Shown here: in pieces, positions 28,473 to 37,836 of the stretch
How positions within the stretch are numbered: the stretch's first letter is position 1
Layout of the letters: the number at the start of each line of letters is the position of its first letter
Source of the DNA: Neonectria sp. B-13
Lineage: Eukaryota > Ascomycota > Sordariomycetes > Hypocreales > Nectriaceae
Direction: 5' to 3'
Assembly (NCBI GenBank): GCA_002682825.1
Contig: NOKP01000030.1
Span: 34,149 to 72,895, forward strand
DNA length: 38,747 bases
The notes under the pieces: model-generated
What the model saw: the letters and a program-made list of their open reading frames with translations, nothing else
The model's database searches: none
What the model was told of the DNA's origin: nothing
Made by a program: the position numbers and the translations under genes

Positions 28473-29885
28473 TCAGAATGGGCTCCAAAACAGTTGCTCT
28501 GCATCCCACACCTGTCTGATCCCCTTTAACTCGGTAACCTTTTCCTCGGAATACAGTTCCTGTAGATTCATGCCCGGTCTCCGGTTATTTGCCAACATCC
28601 TCGGCGGTCCTGAATCTCTCCGTCTGGCAATCTCCATATGATTATAGCAAAACTGATCCAAGGCCTTGTTCGATTCTAGCGTATCTGCATACTTGACCAT
28701 ATTGGTGAAGACACCGCGGTCTCGCACCCCGAGGAACTTGCTCTGTCCTTCTGGGCTTTGCCCTAGGCTGACAGCCTTGTTCGTATTGAACCGGCCCCAA
28801 AGGACCAAAGTTCGCTTTGCGTCCTGGTCTCGCTCAGCGACCTGGACCCACCTCTCGAAACTATCCTTGATAACCGCGCCATCCACTGAGCTCACAAAGC
28901 AACTCCAAGTATCCTTGAAACCACCGTGGACATTCATATGATTATTTCTATCGTTTGCGGTAGCCACAGAGACAAGGAGGGTCTCTGCTTCGACCGCTTT
29001 ACCGATGATGTTTTGATCGAACAGGACAGCTGCGGCTTGCTCAGCCTCGTTGGGAGGCCCGTAATAAGACACCGTGAGCGTAATGATAGGTGGTCCCAGA
29101 GCTGGTGTACTAGGCAGCGCTCTGGAAAAGACCATATTGATGGCTAGATGAGGGTCTGGGTCGCTGAATCGCGTGAATGCCTTGGCAGCAGCTTCAATGG
29201 CAGTAGAAGGGAAGACGACCCTGCGTGTCCAGATGCAGTTCTCAATCATGTTTAAGATCTCCAATGGGAACACCTTCATAACAACTGATGTGATGATCCC
29301 AAGACCATGACCAGCACCACAGAGGGCGTTGAACAGAGCTTTTTCTTCGCCTTCTGATGATGGTCCCACGTCCAGTATTTGTCCATCGGTGGTAATGAGC
29401 TCTATCGACTCGACAGCATCGATAAGGTAGCCGTGCAGACCTGCGAAAGGGCTGATACCGCCGCCTAGAATGGAACCGACGTATCCGACAGCATTGGAGT
29501 TGCACCATAACGTATAATAGCCTTCTGCTACGACGGTCTTAATAGCCTTGCCGGTAGAAGCACCGCCGCCGACACATACAGTACCCGACGACTTGTCGAC
29601 TACCACATCGTTAAAGTTTTTCATGTCCAAGTACATGGTTTTGGCGGTAATAGGGACCCAGGATGCACAACCACCATTTCCCGGGAGGAGGGTCAACTTG
29701 TTGTTTTTGGCAAGTTTAATGGAATCGACAATGTCCTGTTTAGAATTTGGTCGGACGACCATTGCCGGGAGCTCAACGTTGTGGTCCGACCATCTCGAAA
29801 TCGTTTCGCGTGGAGCCTGGTTTGGGCGAGGGACAATAACTTGACAACTGAGGCAGCTAGCCATGGATATATCTGAGTCGTCCAT
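28473..29885 (-). CDS. FAD-linked oxidoreductase, BBE/PCMH type, 470 residues
   Basis: The frame is open from 30005, but a TATA-like element (29984-29991) lies between 30005 and 29885, so ATG 29885 (MDDSDISMAS) is preferred. FAD_binding_4 fold: VELPAMVVRPNSKQDIVDSI, LTLLPGNGGCASW, KTMYLDMKNFNDVVVD, GSILGGGISPFAGLHGYLID and CGAGHGLGIITSVVMKVFPL. The substrate domain follows and the C-terminus RQVWDAEQLFWSPF is the family's usual 'YDPxxxF' end. In BBE-type enzymes FAD is held by His of GGH and a Cys; here the His place is Cys (GNGGC, residue 73), while the second Cys is kept (LWCNSN, residue 128). It would oxidise a small molecule with O2; substrate unknown. Cytosolic or unclear location: no good signal peptide from 29885. 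Divergent from the amidohydrolase. Intronless, unbroken. Confidence 0.85.
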   Translation of the reverse strand: MDDSDISMASCLSCQVIVPRPNQAPRETISRWSDHNVELPAMVVRPNSKQDIVDSIKLAKNNKLTLLPGNGGCASWVPITAKTMYLDMKNFNDVVVDKSSGTVCVGGGASTGKAIKTVVAEGYYTLWCNSNAVGYVGSILGGGISPFAGLHGYLIDAVESIELITTDGQILDVGPSSEGEEKALFNALCGAGHGLGIITSVVMKVFPLEILNMIENCIWTRRVVFPSTAIEAAAKAFTRFSDPDPHLAINMVFSRALPSTPALGPPIITLTVSYYGPPNEAEQAAAVLFDQNIIGKAVEAETLLVSVATANDRNNHMNVHGGFKDTWSCFVSSVDGAVIKDSFERWVQVAERDQDAKRTLVLWGRFNTNKAVSLGQSPEGQSKFLGVRDRGVFTNMVKYADTLESNKALDQFCYNHMEIARRRDSGPPRMLANNRRPGMNLQELYSEEKVTELKGIRQVWDAEQLFWSPF

Positions 29886-29983
29886 TGGAATGTAAATGTA
29901 AATTGATAAAAGCGGGAGGCAAAAGTCGTGTGCTGAAAATGCTGTGCAAACAAAACGAGGTAACAAATTGTTCAACGCAATCC

Positions 29984-29991
29984 TATTTAAA
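29984..29991 (-). promoter_or_regulatory. TATA-like box for the flavoprotein gene
   Basis: TTTAAATA on the minus strand, 100 bp upstream of ATG 29885. It decides against the upstream ATG at 30005. Confidence 0.5.
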
Positions 29992-30343
29992 GATCTGGTC
30001 GACATGAGCAGGGAGAACAGCCTTTGGTCTGATACCAGTCAGCAGATGACTCTCGGGGCAGTGATGTAAGTTGGGATGTGATGTTTGCAGAGTCACTAAA
30101 TCGGAGCGTCTCATCCGCCGACGGTCGGATTAATGTCCCGCTATCCGATTAGGCCAGCATGGCCGCAACCGACACGGTGTCATGCTGCCCAACTTAGCAG
30201 CCCGCCTTCCGTAGGTAGAGTGGGAGACAGTCGCTTGAGTATGGTGACCCTACTAAGGAAAAGAGCAACATTAGTAAGCGGAGAGAATCAGCGACTTAGT
30301 TATCCCGTCTCTGTTCCGACCGTTCGACTTTGATGTTTCTGAG

Positions 30344-30375
30344 GTTCCGCTCGGACGTTCCGCTCGGACGTTCCG
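30344..30375. promoter_or_regulatory. Tandem CGG-N5-CCG array, candidate Zn2Cys6 binding sites
   Basis: GTTCCGCTCGGAC occurs twice head to tail (30344-30356, 30357-30369) and a third partial copy GTTCCG follows. The triplets CCG, CGG, CCG, CGG, CCG (30347, 30352, 30360, 30365, 30373) make two inverted repeats TCGGACGTTCCG with 5-bp spacing. It lies about 220 bp before the amidohydrolase ATG. Confidence 0.65.
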
Positions 30376-30593
30376 AATGTTCTCAACAAGGGTTAAGACA
30401 GGAAACCAGATTTCAAAGCAAAGTTCGTATTTAGCCGATGGCGCAGCAGGGTATTCACTAGCCTGCGTTGTCGAGGAAGAAGAGGCCTGGCGCCCGGCAT
30501 CTGAGAATTATAAGACCTCGCAAACTCCCACTCACAGAACGGTGCATCACAACTCGATCAATATCGTATAGCTTCTGAGTTGATATTTTGAAA

Positions 30594-31960
30594 ATGCCTG
30601 GACTATCCTCCTTTGTCGTTGAAGAGGTCAAGATCTTCACAGGTCAGGAATTCATTGAGAAAGGCTTCGTCATCATCCAGGATGGACTTATCAATGAAGT
30701 CGGCCGAGGACAGTTTACACGAAGCGACCTAAAGGGAATCACTAGAATTTCTCGACCTAAATCCACGCTGATTCCGGGACTGTTCGACGCGCATATCCAC
30801 GCCTTGTCGGGTAATATCAACAGCATGGAACAATCCCTGCGATTCGGCTGCACCACTGTGTGCGACCTGCACAATGACCCAGCGGATAATGCCCGCTTGA
30901 TGAAGGTTCGTATTGTTCCTGAAGACGTAAGGAGTGTCGCTAATGGTCGTGAAAGCTGGCGAGCGAACAAGCCAACAAGTCGAAATATGCAGATTTCAAG
31001 TGTTGCGGGCTTGGAGCCGTCTTCGAAAATGGCTGGCCCAAGCAGGTCATCAAGAAGGAACTCGAAGACCATCCTCAAGTGGACGAAATCGTCGACCATC
31101 TTGTCTCGACTTGGCCAAAGATTAGGGAGCCAGAAGACGCCGAGCCTTTCGTGCGGCAGCAGGTCGAGGAACACGGTGCTTCTTACATCAAGGTTTTTCA
31201 CGAGCTTGGAGATACCATTGGGATAGACTTGGTATCGCCACGCCACGATGTCGTGAAGGCTGTAGTGGATGCAGCACATAAACATGGTGTTCTAGCTGTG
31301 GGCCATGCCCTCAGCCAGGCTGGGGCCATGGCGCTCCTTGACGCTGGCATTGACGGCCTGGCCCACATCTTTCTGGACGAAGCATCTAGTGATTTCATCA
31401 AGAGGATGGTGTCCCAACAAGTTCATTGCAACCCGACATTGGTCTTATGCTCTTCCCACACCGGGGAGAACCGAGGAATCCAGGAGCAGTTTTTAGCTGA
31501 CCCCTTCGCAAAGAAGATGATGATTCAAGAGCATTTAGGCAAGCCATTGGGTTTTGCAGAGCATCAACGACCAAGGGCCAGCGTCCAACATGCTTACAAA
31601 ACCGTCAGGGCCCTCTATCAGGCTGGAGTTCCTATACTTGCGGGGACTGATGCGGCTGGCCAAAGTTTTGGCGTTCCCTTCGGCCTTGGTGTGCATTTGG
31701 AGCTTTACTTGCTCGTACATGAGGTTGGGATGACTCCAGAGGATGCCCTCAAGACCGCGACCTCGATCCCGGCAGACCGATTTGGATTCAATGACCGAGG
31801 AAGAATCGAAGCGGGACGAAAGGCTGACTTGGTTCTGCTAGAGGGTGATGCTGCTTCGGTCATATCTAACCGGGACCAGCGGTGTTTGCCGATCACTGGC
31901 GTATGGAGAGATGGAGAGCTTGCGACGGTGTTTAGTGATGGTTTCCCAGAGTTTAAGTAG
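30594..31960 (+). CDS. Metal-dependent amidohydrolase, two exons (30594-30905, 30956-31960), 438 residues
   Basis: ATG at 30594 (AAAATGCC); the open frame before it has no ATG. Exon 1 contains GLFDAHIHAL with the metal ligands His67 and His69. A 50-bp intron (GTTCGT ... CTAAT ... GAAAG) joins RLMK to LASEQANKSKYADFKCC in phase 0; the unspliced reading stops within 320 bp. Exon 2 carries SYIKVFHELG (Lys183, carbamylated Lys), LAVGHALSQAGAMALLDAGI (His221), GLAHIF (His241) and ILAGTDAAGQ (Asp336). These are the five ligands of the amidohydrolase superfamily, in order. Ends with the small beta domain GRIEAGRKADLVLLEGDA. It should hydrolyse C-N or related bonds of a small substrate, imidazolonepropionase/prolidase-like branch; substrate unknown. 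No signal peptide. The donor GTTCGT is weak; the splice site choice is an inference. Shares a promoter region with the flavoprotein. Confidence 0.85.
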
Positions 31961-32295
31961 ATTGAAGTCTGCTAGTATGCCTGTTGCTTGCGACGATATC
32001 TTGGTAACCAGAACTAAATATGAAGCACCGTGCTTTAAATAATGGGTCCGGCCTGTGATCTACTGGTCGAGCTTAAAGATGACAAGCGCAAAAGCGCAAA
32101 ATCTTTGTCTACGCGCCAGCTTGGCTTAGAACACTTGCGTCGGCAAACCACGCATACCCACACATACCACATGCCACACACCATATACCACATAGTGTCT
32201 CCTACAGCCCACGTCGCGATTCCAGAGTATTACAAATCGTTCTCCGCCTCCCTCGTCATGAATCTTTTGCACCATTCGCTTTGCCTTGCGATTTG
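31961..32295. other. 3' flank of the amidohydrolase and upstream region of the C2H2 gene
   Basis: Includes an ACCACA/CATACC-rich stretch (32148-32192). No gene. Confidence 0.4.
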
Positions 32296-32508
32296 ATGAC
32301 GTCGTTGGCATCAAATGCGAACGAGAAGAAAGGTCTCGGGCCCCGACCAGATATGTCGTCCAGCGCGACCGGCTACCATCGTTGTAACCACCGAGGTTGC
32401 ACTCGATCGTACAAATCCAGAGAAACCCTCCTACGCCACGAGAGGGACCATGCCAACCTACGTCCATTTGCATGCAAAATATGTTCAGCTTCGTTCAACC
32501 GAAGGTAA
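32296..32508 (+). CDS. C2H2 zinc-finger protein, first exon or truncated gene
   Basis: ATG at 32296 (MTSLASNANEKKGLGPR). One full finger, CNHRGCTRSYKSRETLLRHE-RDH (C-x4-C-x12-H-x3-H), and the first half of a second, CKICSASFNRR, whose histidines are missing because a stop follows. The stop TAA is inside a possible donor, G-GTAAAT (32505), so an intron may have led to the rest, but no continuation with the expected histidines is seen downstream. Instead hAT sequence begins at about 32547. The likely original product is a fungal C2H2 transcription factor; as it stands it could not fold the second finger. Confidence 0.5.
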   Translation: MTSLASNANEKKGLGPRPDMSSSATGYHRCNHRGCTRSYKSRETLLRHERDHANLRPFACKICSASFNRR

Positions 32509-32546
32509 ATATCTAGCAAGTCAAATGCGTTTCTTCTCCTGCTGAG

Positions 32547-33740
32547 CAGGATGGAAACCATTCAATTCAATCCACTGAATGCCTCAGTTATGTTGAATTG
32601 ACCTGATCAACCATGGTCTTCAGTGGAGTTGATCGATTGCGAGTCAAATTGAGTTGAATGTCCACTGGTTGAAGTCGTTGACCTCCATGCTAAGCTATTT
32701 CCACCCTCGCTCTTCCGCCTCCTTGTCTTCACATCCCACCGCTACCAACGATATTTTATCCGCCTCATCACCACGACTCTCCTCAATAGGAAGAAGCAAT
32801 ACGTCTAGGTCATCGATCACCCCAGCCCGTAACCACGACCGCAGCACTTGGCACATCCCTATAATATCAGCATCAAGCCAACTTCATAGAGGCGTCACCA
32901 TACACCCTGCCGCTGCAAACAACCTCTCACACTCTATTGACATTGGCTGAATCGTAAGGAAGTCCAACGCCATTCGTGAAAGAGGAGGATACCGCCGTCT
33001 GCGCTCATGCCAATACAATCTTAAATCTCTAACATCATTATCTTCATCCACCCACGACAACTGCCATAATTCGAGCTCATCTATGTCCTCATCGATGCTA
33101 TTAAGTGAAGAAGCTTCCTCCTTCACCATTCTCACGGTCTGCACCTAGTAACCGGTCAAGTGCGCTCATAGTACGCCTGGAATAGGTTGTAGTACTTCCA
33201 CTGCCGCTTCATAACTAGTTCGTCAGCCACGGGATTTTATATAATCTAAAGGTAACGAGATTCCCTTTCCTATACTTCTTAAACTATCTACTTCGCCTTT
33301 ATGACCTATTCTAGGTTGTCCTTCCACTTATTCTCGAAATATCCCCATTGGAAAGCTGGGTGCAAGGCTAAAGCTATATAATAGATCAGTGTCTCATCCA
33401 GCCTGCTATAGTATTTATTACCTAAATTAATATTGATTCTAAAGTGCTCTGGATTGGGAATATTTATAGCAAGCTACTTATAGTCCTGAAGGGCCTCCAA
33501 TGGGAACTCAAAGCCCTAGATAGCCTCCTATGCATTCCCGTAGAAGCCAACCCACCCTCGTTTCCGCCTACGCTGCTGACCATCGCCTTCTAGAGCCTTG
33601 ACAGCATCCTCGTAGAACCCCAGAAGGTTAGCCAGGTGTTCAAGCACATCCCAGTCATTCGCCGTAAGCTGGTTCTCCAAGTAATCCACGAGGTCCAATG
33701 CATTGTTCCTGACAATCCCTTCATATTTATCTCAGGGAAT
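32547..33740 (-). mobile_element. Decayed hAT element, minus strand
   Basis: From about 33735 the minus strand encodes DWDVLEHLANLLGFYEDAVK, ALEGDGQQRRRKRGWVGFYG, stop, EAI, stop, GFEFPLEALQDYK, stop, LAINIPNPEHFRININL, YYSRLDETLIYYIALALH; then VADELVMKRQWKYYNLFQAY and the dimerisation block YPPLSRMALDFLTIQPMSIE-CERLF. A frameshift near 32890 is followed by DADIIGMCQVLRSWLRAGVI and a natural-looking end at 32695. The stops are TAG where Trp or Gln is expected. Beyond the 3' end, CATTCAATTCAAT (about 32558) and ATTGAGTTGAATG (about 32648) form an inverted pair as in hAT subterminal repeats; CAGGATGG at 32547 may be the tip. The N-terminal half and other terminus are not found. Confidence 0.7.
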
Positions 33741-34650
33741 TCCGGTCGTAGTAGCTTTCGCAGATACCCAGATTCAACCTGGCTACTGGCTAGTTTATAT
33801 ACCCAGTTCAAGCCCATTATCATTTTGCTTGGTCACTGGCCGGAAACTGCCTTCCAGATTTACAGCCCACGCTTCGTCGCCTTCCAAAGCTTGATTTGTA
33901 ATGAGGCAAGGGTTGTATCTGACATGGGGGGTTTCTTGCCAGGATGTCGGGCCCGAGAAACGTGCCATCAACCGTCGAGACATCACAATTAGGAGACCCA
34001 CAGACCCAGGCTTTGTAATGTGAGATGATGAATTTGTAATTGGAACCATCGTCTCAGTGGACTAAGAAAGTCAAATGTTTGGAGGCAGGAGCGTGGAATG
34101 GCTAACGCGGGTCCTTTGAAATGCCCGTACAGCAATCAAGGGCAGATTGTGCAAGACATCGAAAGCGGGTTACGAGCCGTGAGATGCCCCACTACATCAT
34201 CGCCCATCTCTACACTGAGACTGCCTTGTAGGTTTGGCAATGACGGGCACGGAGACTTGACAAACTTAACCGTCTGGTGGCTAGTTTCGGCCGCTTACTC
34301 ATCGGAGGGTATACTCAAGCATGTCCCTTAGTTACATGCGCTACACCAGGTAAATAGGCTATCCCTAAGTGTTATGCACCGACTGTTATTCAACATTGTG
34401 AGGTGATTCAATGTAATCGCATGATACCTTTCTGTTACGATCCTGAAGAGGATAGACCTCTAAATGCTCCTCAAATGGTAGACAGCCAGAGAATCTAATC
34501 TTAGCGTTTCTGAGAGCCCAAACGCACAAAATTCTGAGTATTTAGGTTGAACTAATCGGGCTCCATGTAGTAAACTCGTTATACTTCCATTTTACTATTT
34601 CTAAGTTCTAACCCCACTCCCTTCTTTCCTACCCGCCCCAGTACCCTCAC
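33741..34650. other. No gene recognised
   Basis: Some of it (33741-34050) may be further decayed transposon. The frame at 34098-34331 has no similarity I know. 34330-34650 is AT-rich. Confidence 0.4.
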
Positions 34651-35186
34651 TTAGGATAAGTAAGGAGTAAAATAAGAATCTAGGTAATCTGCCTTGCCGA
34701 TCTGCATGCCATGGTTACGGAGAATATTATACGCTGTAACCGTATGAAAGTATAAATTAGGCAGAGTAAAGCCATTTGCGAAACCATAGGCCTTGGCAGT
34801 AGACTTTTTCTCAGGGCCCACGTTGAAAGTGACTTCAGTCTCGGGATCAATGAATTTCTGATGATCACTCCTTTGAACGAATTCAAGGACAGCATTGACA
34901 CGCTTGCGCATATCCTCGAGGGTCTTTAGGCCATCAGGTCCAGGCTGCCCAGTCGGGGGTTCGATGCCTTGTAGGCGGGCAGCCATCTGAAGAGCCATTT
35001 CGGAGGCAATGAAGACTTGCAAGGGGAATGGGAACATATCCTCGGCGAGGCGAGCAGAGATGAGTGTTGATAGGCGTACTAGAGCGAGAAGCATGGGCCT
35101 CGATCTGATCGAATAGATGAAGGAGGACTTTCATGGCGGCGGTTGCATGTGGCATCGTACCATTGTAAAAGGTAAAAGGAGCTCAT
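34651..35186 (-). pseudogene. DUF1993-family protein with two single-base insertions
   Basis: ATG 35186 gives MSSF, but the family-like continuation TFYNGTMPHATAAMKVLLHL is in another frame: an extra T in a TTTT run (about 35174) explains it. That frame gives FDQIEAHASRSSTPI, and then near 35068 an extra A moves the reading to TLISARLAEDMFPFPLQVFI, which stays open to the stop at 34651 (MAARLQGIEPPTGQPGPDGL, LPNLYFHTVTAYNILRNHGM, IGKADYLDSY). With both corrected the length is about 177 residues, normal for DUF1993. Either a recent pseudogene or two base-calling errors. DUF1993 proteins are small helical proteins of unknown activity (DinB-like fold reported). It is divergent from the Zn2Cys6 factor gene. 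Confidence 0.75.
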
Positions 35187-35727
35187 AGTTGCTGTTAAAG
35201 GAGATTGTATAGGTTGAAGGTCTGAGACAGTTGCAATGATTTGGAGTCTGGTGTATGTATCTGCTTGTACTAGGGAACACAATGAAAAGCCACAGAAGGA
35301 AGAGAAGCGGCCACGAGAGGCTTCTTATACCTTGGAGCCGGAGATATTGACCCCCGGAGGCGCTCTGTACTACAATAGCTGGGGCAGTGTCCAGTTTGCT
35401 ACCCATTCGGGCTCGGTGATCCCGAGGGACACGGATATATCCGTATTTCCGTCGATTATAAATCTAGCGGTGAGGATGCAGTCTGCTAGCGAGGCTGGGT
35501 AGTCAACGCCAAGGATGGAACAACTGCAATTGAGCAAGTTTTCAAACACTAGAAAATTCGAATAAGCTTTTAGCCATGCTCATGGAGCCATGTGGCAGTC
35601 ATGTGGGCCCCGCAGAGACTAAGGCTTATTTGGACTCATAATCCGCCAAGCATAAAGCTGCAACGGCCCCCACCTAGCGCTCGACGCATCAACGTACACC
35701 ATCCACAACTGTCCGGAGGCTGAGAAA
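35187..35727. promoter_or_regulatory. Divergent promoter region between DUF1993 and Zn2Cys6 genes
   Basis: 541 bp between the two start codons. Holds CTCGG-TGATC-CCGAG at 35412-35426 and the 14-bp palindrome ACGGATATATCCGT at 35431-35444. Confidence 0.5.
35412..35444. promoter_or_regulatory. CGG-N5-CCG and CGG-N6-CCG inverted repeats
   Basis: First site: CGG at 35414, CCG at 35422, spacer TGATC, arms extended to CTCGG/CCGAG. Second site: ACGGATATATCCGT, perfect over 14 bp, CGG-N4... counted as CGG-ATATAT-CCG. Both are forms that Zn2Cys6 dimers bind. Confidence 0.6.
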
Positions 35728-37399
35728 ATGAAGATTCGGAAAGCAACGGTGTGCAGCACATGCAGGTCACGGAAGTTGGGTGTAAGTAGGCGCTTGACGT
35801 GCCGTTCCTAACAAGCTTATCCTTCATTTATGGACTAACTGCTTTCGCAGTGTGATGGAAAGCGACCCGCTTGTTCCCAATGCTTCCTTCGGGGGCGTAA
35901 GTGCCCAGGATACCAGGCCAATTTGATCTTCCGCCCTCCTTTGGTATCATACCTGTCTACTGCAAAGCGGGATGATCGTCAAAATTCAAGGACTAAGCAG
36001 GAGAAGCTCAAGCAACATGCTGATCCTACCGAGCAACGCGCCCTTACCCCAGGTCTAGCTCCTACCCGTACAATATGCTGGCCGCTGCGTGACGTCATTT
36101 CATTTTGTGTCCAGAACTTCGCCCCCGCAAGCGAGCTACCTCTCCTCTCAGACAATCCACAGGTATCACAGTCTCGAATATGTGGCTCCTGGATAGAAGT
36201 GCTCCCGGAACTGGTTGGCAGAGGAGAAAGTAGCCTTCTCCCTCTCGCCATCAGAGCCCTTGGGGTTTCTATCGCAGCGAGAGGCTGCGACGGTTGGGCG
36301 CCGATATCTGATGCCTTGGAAGCAAAATGTTCAGCACTTACCACTCTACAAGGCGCCCTCTGTCGTACCAGGGTCTCGCCTTCCGATGAGTTAGCCGCAG
36401 CCGTCATGTGTCTTTTCTTGTCAGAGGTTGTGTCTTACCAATGCCCAAACTCCGTTCTCGTTTAGGCTAACGCACTTTCCGTAGAAGTTGCTACCCACCT
36501 CCAACGCCAGCTCCGTGGTCCACGCAAAGGGTATCAGTGACCTGATTCAGCTTTGTCGCCCCGATTTCTATGCGTCTGGGGTTCCTCACAAACTCTTCGT
36601 TGGATTTCGACCGGTTCTTGTACATACCCTAAGACCCCTGCCTGACGTACCCATTAGACTAACTCGGCAGATTCTTAACGCGTTCGACACCCGTACATCA
36701 ACTTTCCTCGCGACAGACGAATGGAAAAGTGAGCCGTTCCGCCTCGTCCCTGCGGTGCCTCTGCAGGCTCTCATGAACGAGGCCATTGAGATCCCTTCAA
36801 TTCTGGAGAAGCTCGACAGTTCCAAACTTAACCCCGCTAGCGCATATCCTATGGCCCACGAAGCTCTTTTCAGATTCGTCGAAATACTCGATCGCCTTTC
36901 CCGATGGTATCGGTCGACCCAAGTTTCCTCTGGAGGTCCTCTGTGGTGGCCAGTGTCAAGAACAGATGGCCAAACCCATCTCTGGTTCTCGAATATCACG
37001 GTAGCTAATTGCCTTACCCATCTCTGGGCTTTCTGGATTATATGTACCACTCAGATTAGACAGTTGAGAGCAGAGTTCCCCGGCTTGATGGAACAAGGGA
37101 TAGAGGTGGATGGTCAAGCCCCGGAAAGCGCACATGTCTCCCAGAAGATCATCCAAGAATCAGTCCGGATCCTGCAGAGCGTCGAGTTCTTGACACAGGA
37201 TGAGATGAAATTGTACGGAATTGCTTCAGCAGTTCTCCCGCTCCATACAGCTTGGAAGGTTCTCGATACGATTAACAACTCTGGCATGGGTACATGCTCT
37301 AGTAGTTGTCAGAAAGTTATTGAGAGGATCATTAGTAAGGGATTCGGAGACGTTCTAATGCCTAGGCAATATTTAGAAGCCTCAAGATCGGGTTTGTGA
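35728..37399 (+). CDS. Zn2Cys6 transcription factor, three exons (35728-35781, 35851-36429, 36485-37399), about 515 residues
   Basis: Exon 1 (18 codons, MKIRKATVCSTCRSRKLG) ends at GTAAGT; intron 1 is 69 bp with TTCGCAG. The joined cluster is C-STC-RSRKLG-C-DGKRPA-C-SQC-FLRGRK-C: C-x2-C-x6-C-x5-C-x2-C-x6-C, a complete Zn2Cys6 finger. Exon 2 has a basic linker, then GSWIEVLPELVGRGESSLLP, ARGCDGWAPISDALEAKCSA and LAAAVMCLFLSEV. Intron 2 is about 55 bp (CTAAC, CCGTAG); its donor is uncertain (36427 or 36430), giving SEKLLPTS or SEVKLLPTS. Exon 3 holds HAKGISDLIQLCRPDFYASG and the rest of a Fungal_trans_2-like domain. Nuclear regulator, likely dimeric on CGG repeats. Intact, and it is the only complete DNA-binding regulator in the window. 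Confidence 0.85.
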
Positions 37400-37836
37400 T
37401 TCTCTGCCATCTCAGTTGTCATGGCTTGATGTGGACTGTGGAAGTCTTTTTGAGCCGTTCGAGAGTTTCAGGGCCTCTCGCTACGATGTCTTGCGTGGCA
37501 CTTTACAAAAACTAGATTACCACGGCTCGTATCAGTTGTTTCAAAGTGTTCAAGGGTGAAGAAGTGATGGCCACAGCGTGATGATGTGGAGCAGGCTTCG
37601 ACCGGGCTATGTTCTCTCTTTTAGTTAGTAGTAGCCATTGTTGTGCTTCTCTCGCCAGCTGCGGGAATCCGGACTTCGTCTGAAGATCCGGTGGAAGGAA
37701 CCATACTAGGATGTTTTGTTGTGGAACTAGCTGACAGCCATGTTCGCTCTCGTCTACCCACTTGTCATGATCATTCCCTTTTTACTCGACAAGACATCAT
37801 TCTGACATCACCTTCACAGGACTTCATATCCTTCCA
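37400..37836. other. 3' flank of the Zn2Cys6 gene, no other gene
   Basis: A frame at 37643-37939 crosses into the hAT element and is not convincing. Confidence 0.45.

Larger units (their letters stand above)
29886..30593. promoter_or_regulatory. Shared divergent promoter region of flavoprotein and amidohydrolase genes
   Basis: 708 bp between the two ATGs. It holds a TATA-like box on each side (29984-29991 for the flavoprotein, about 100 bp before its ATG; ATTATAAG near 30508 for the amidohydrolase, about 85 bp before its ATG). It also holds a run of CGG/CCG triplets: CCGACGGTCGG at 30118-30128, CGGAT ... ATCCG at about 30125-30148, and the 13-bp tandem array at 30344-30375. Confidence 0.6.

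Noticed and set aside
29886..30005. Upstream start of the flavoprotein (40 extra residues)
   Set aside because: A TATA-like box lies between the two ATGs and the extra residues do not look like a signal peptide or family sequence.
32654..32950. 98-residue plus-strand frame
   Set aside because: It is antisense to the well-supported hAT C-terminus (dimerisation block and end at 32695).
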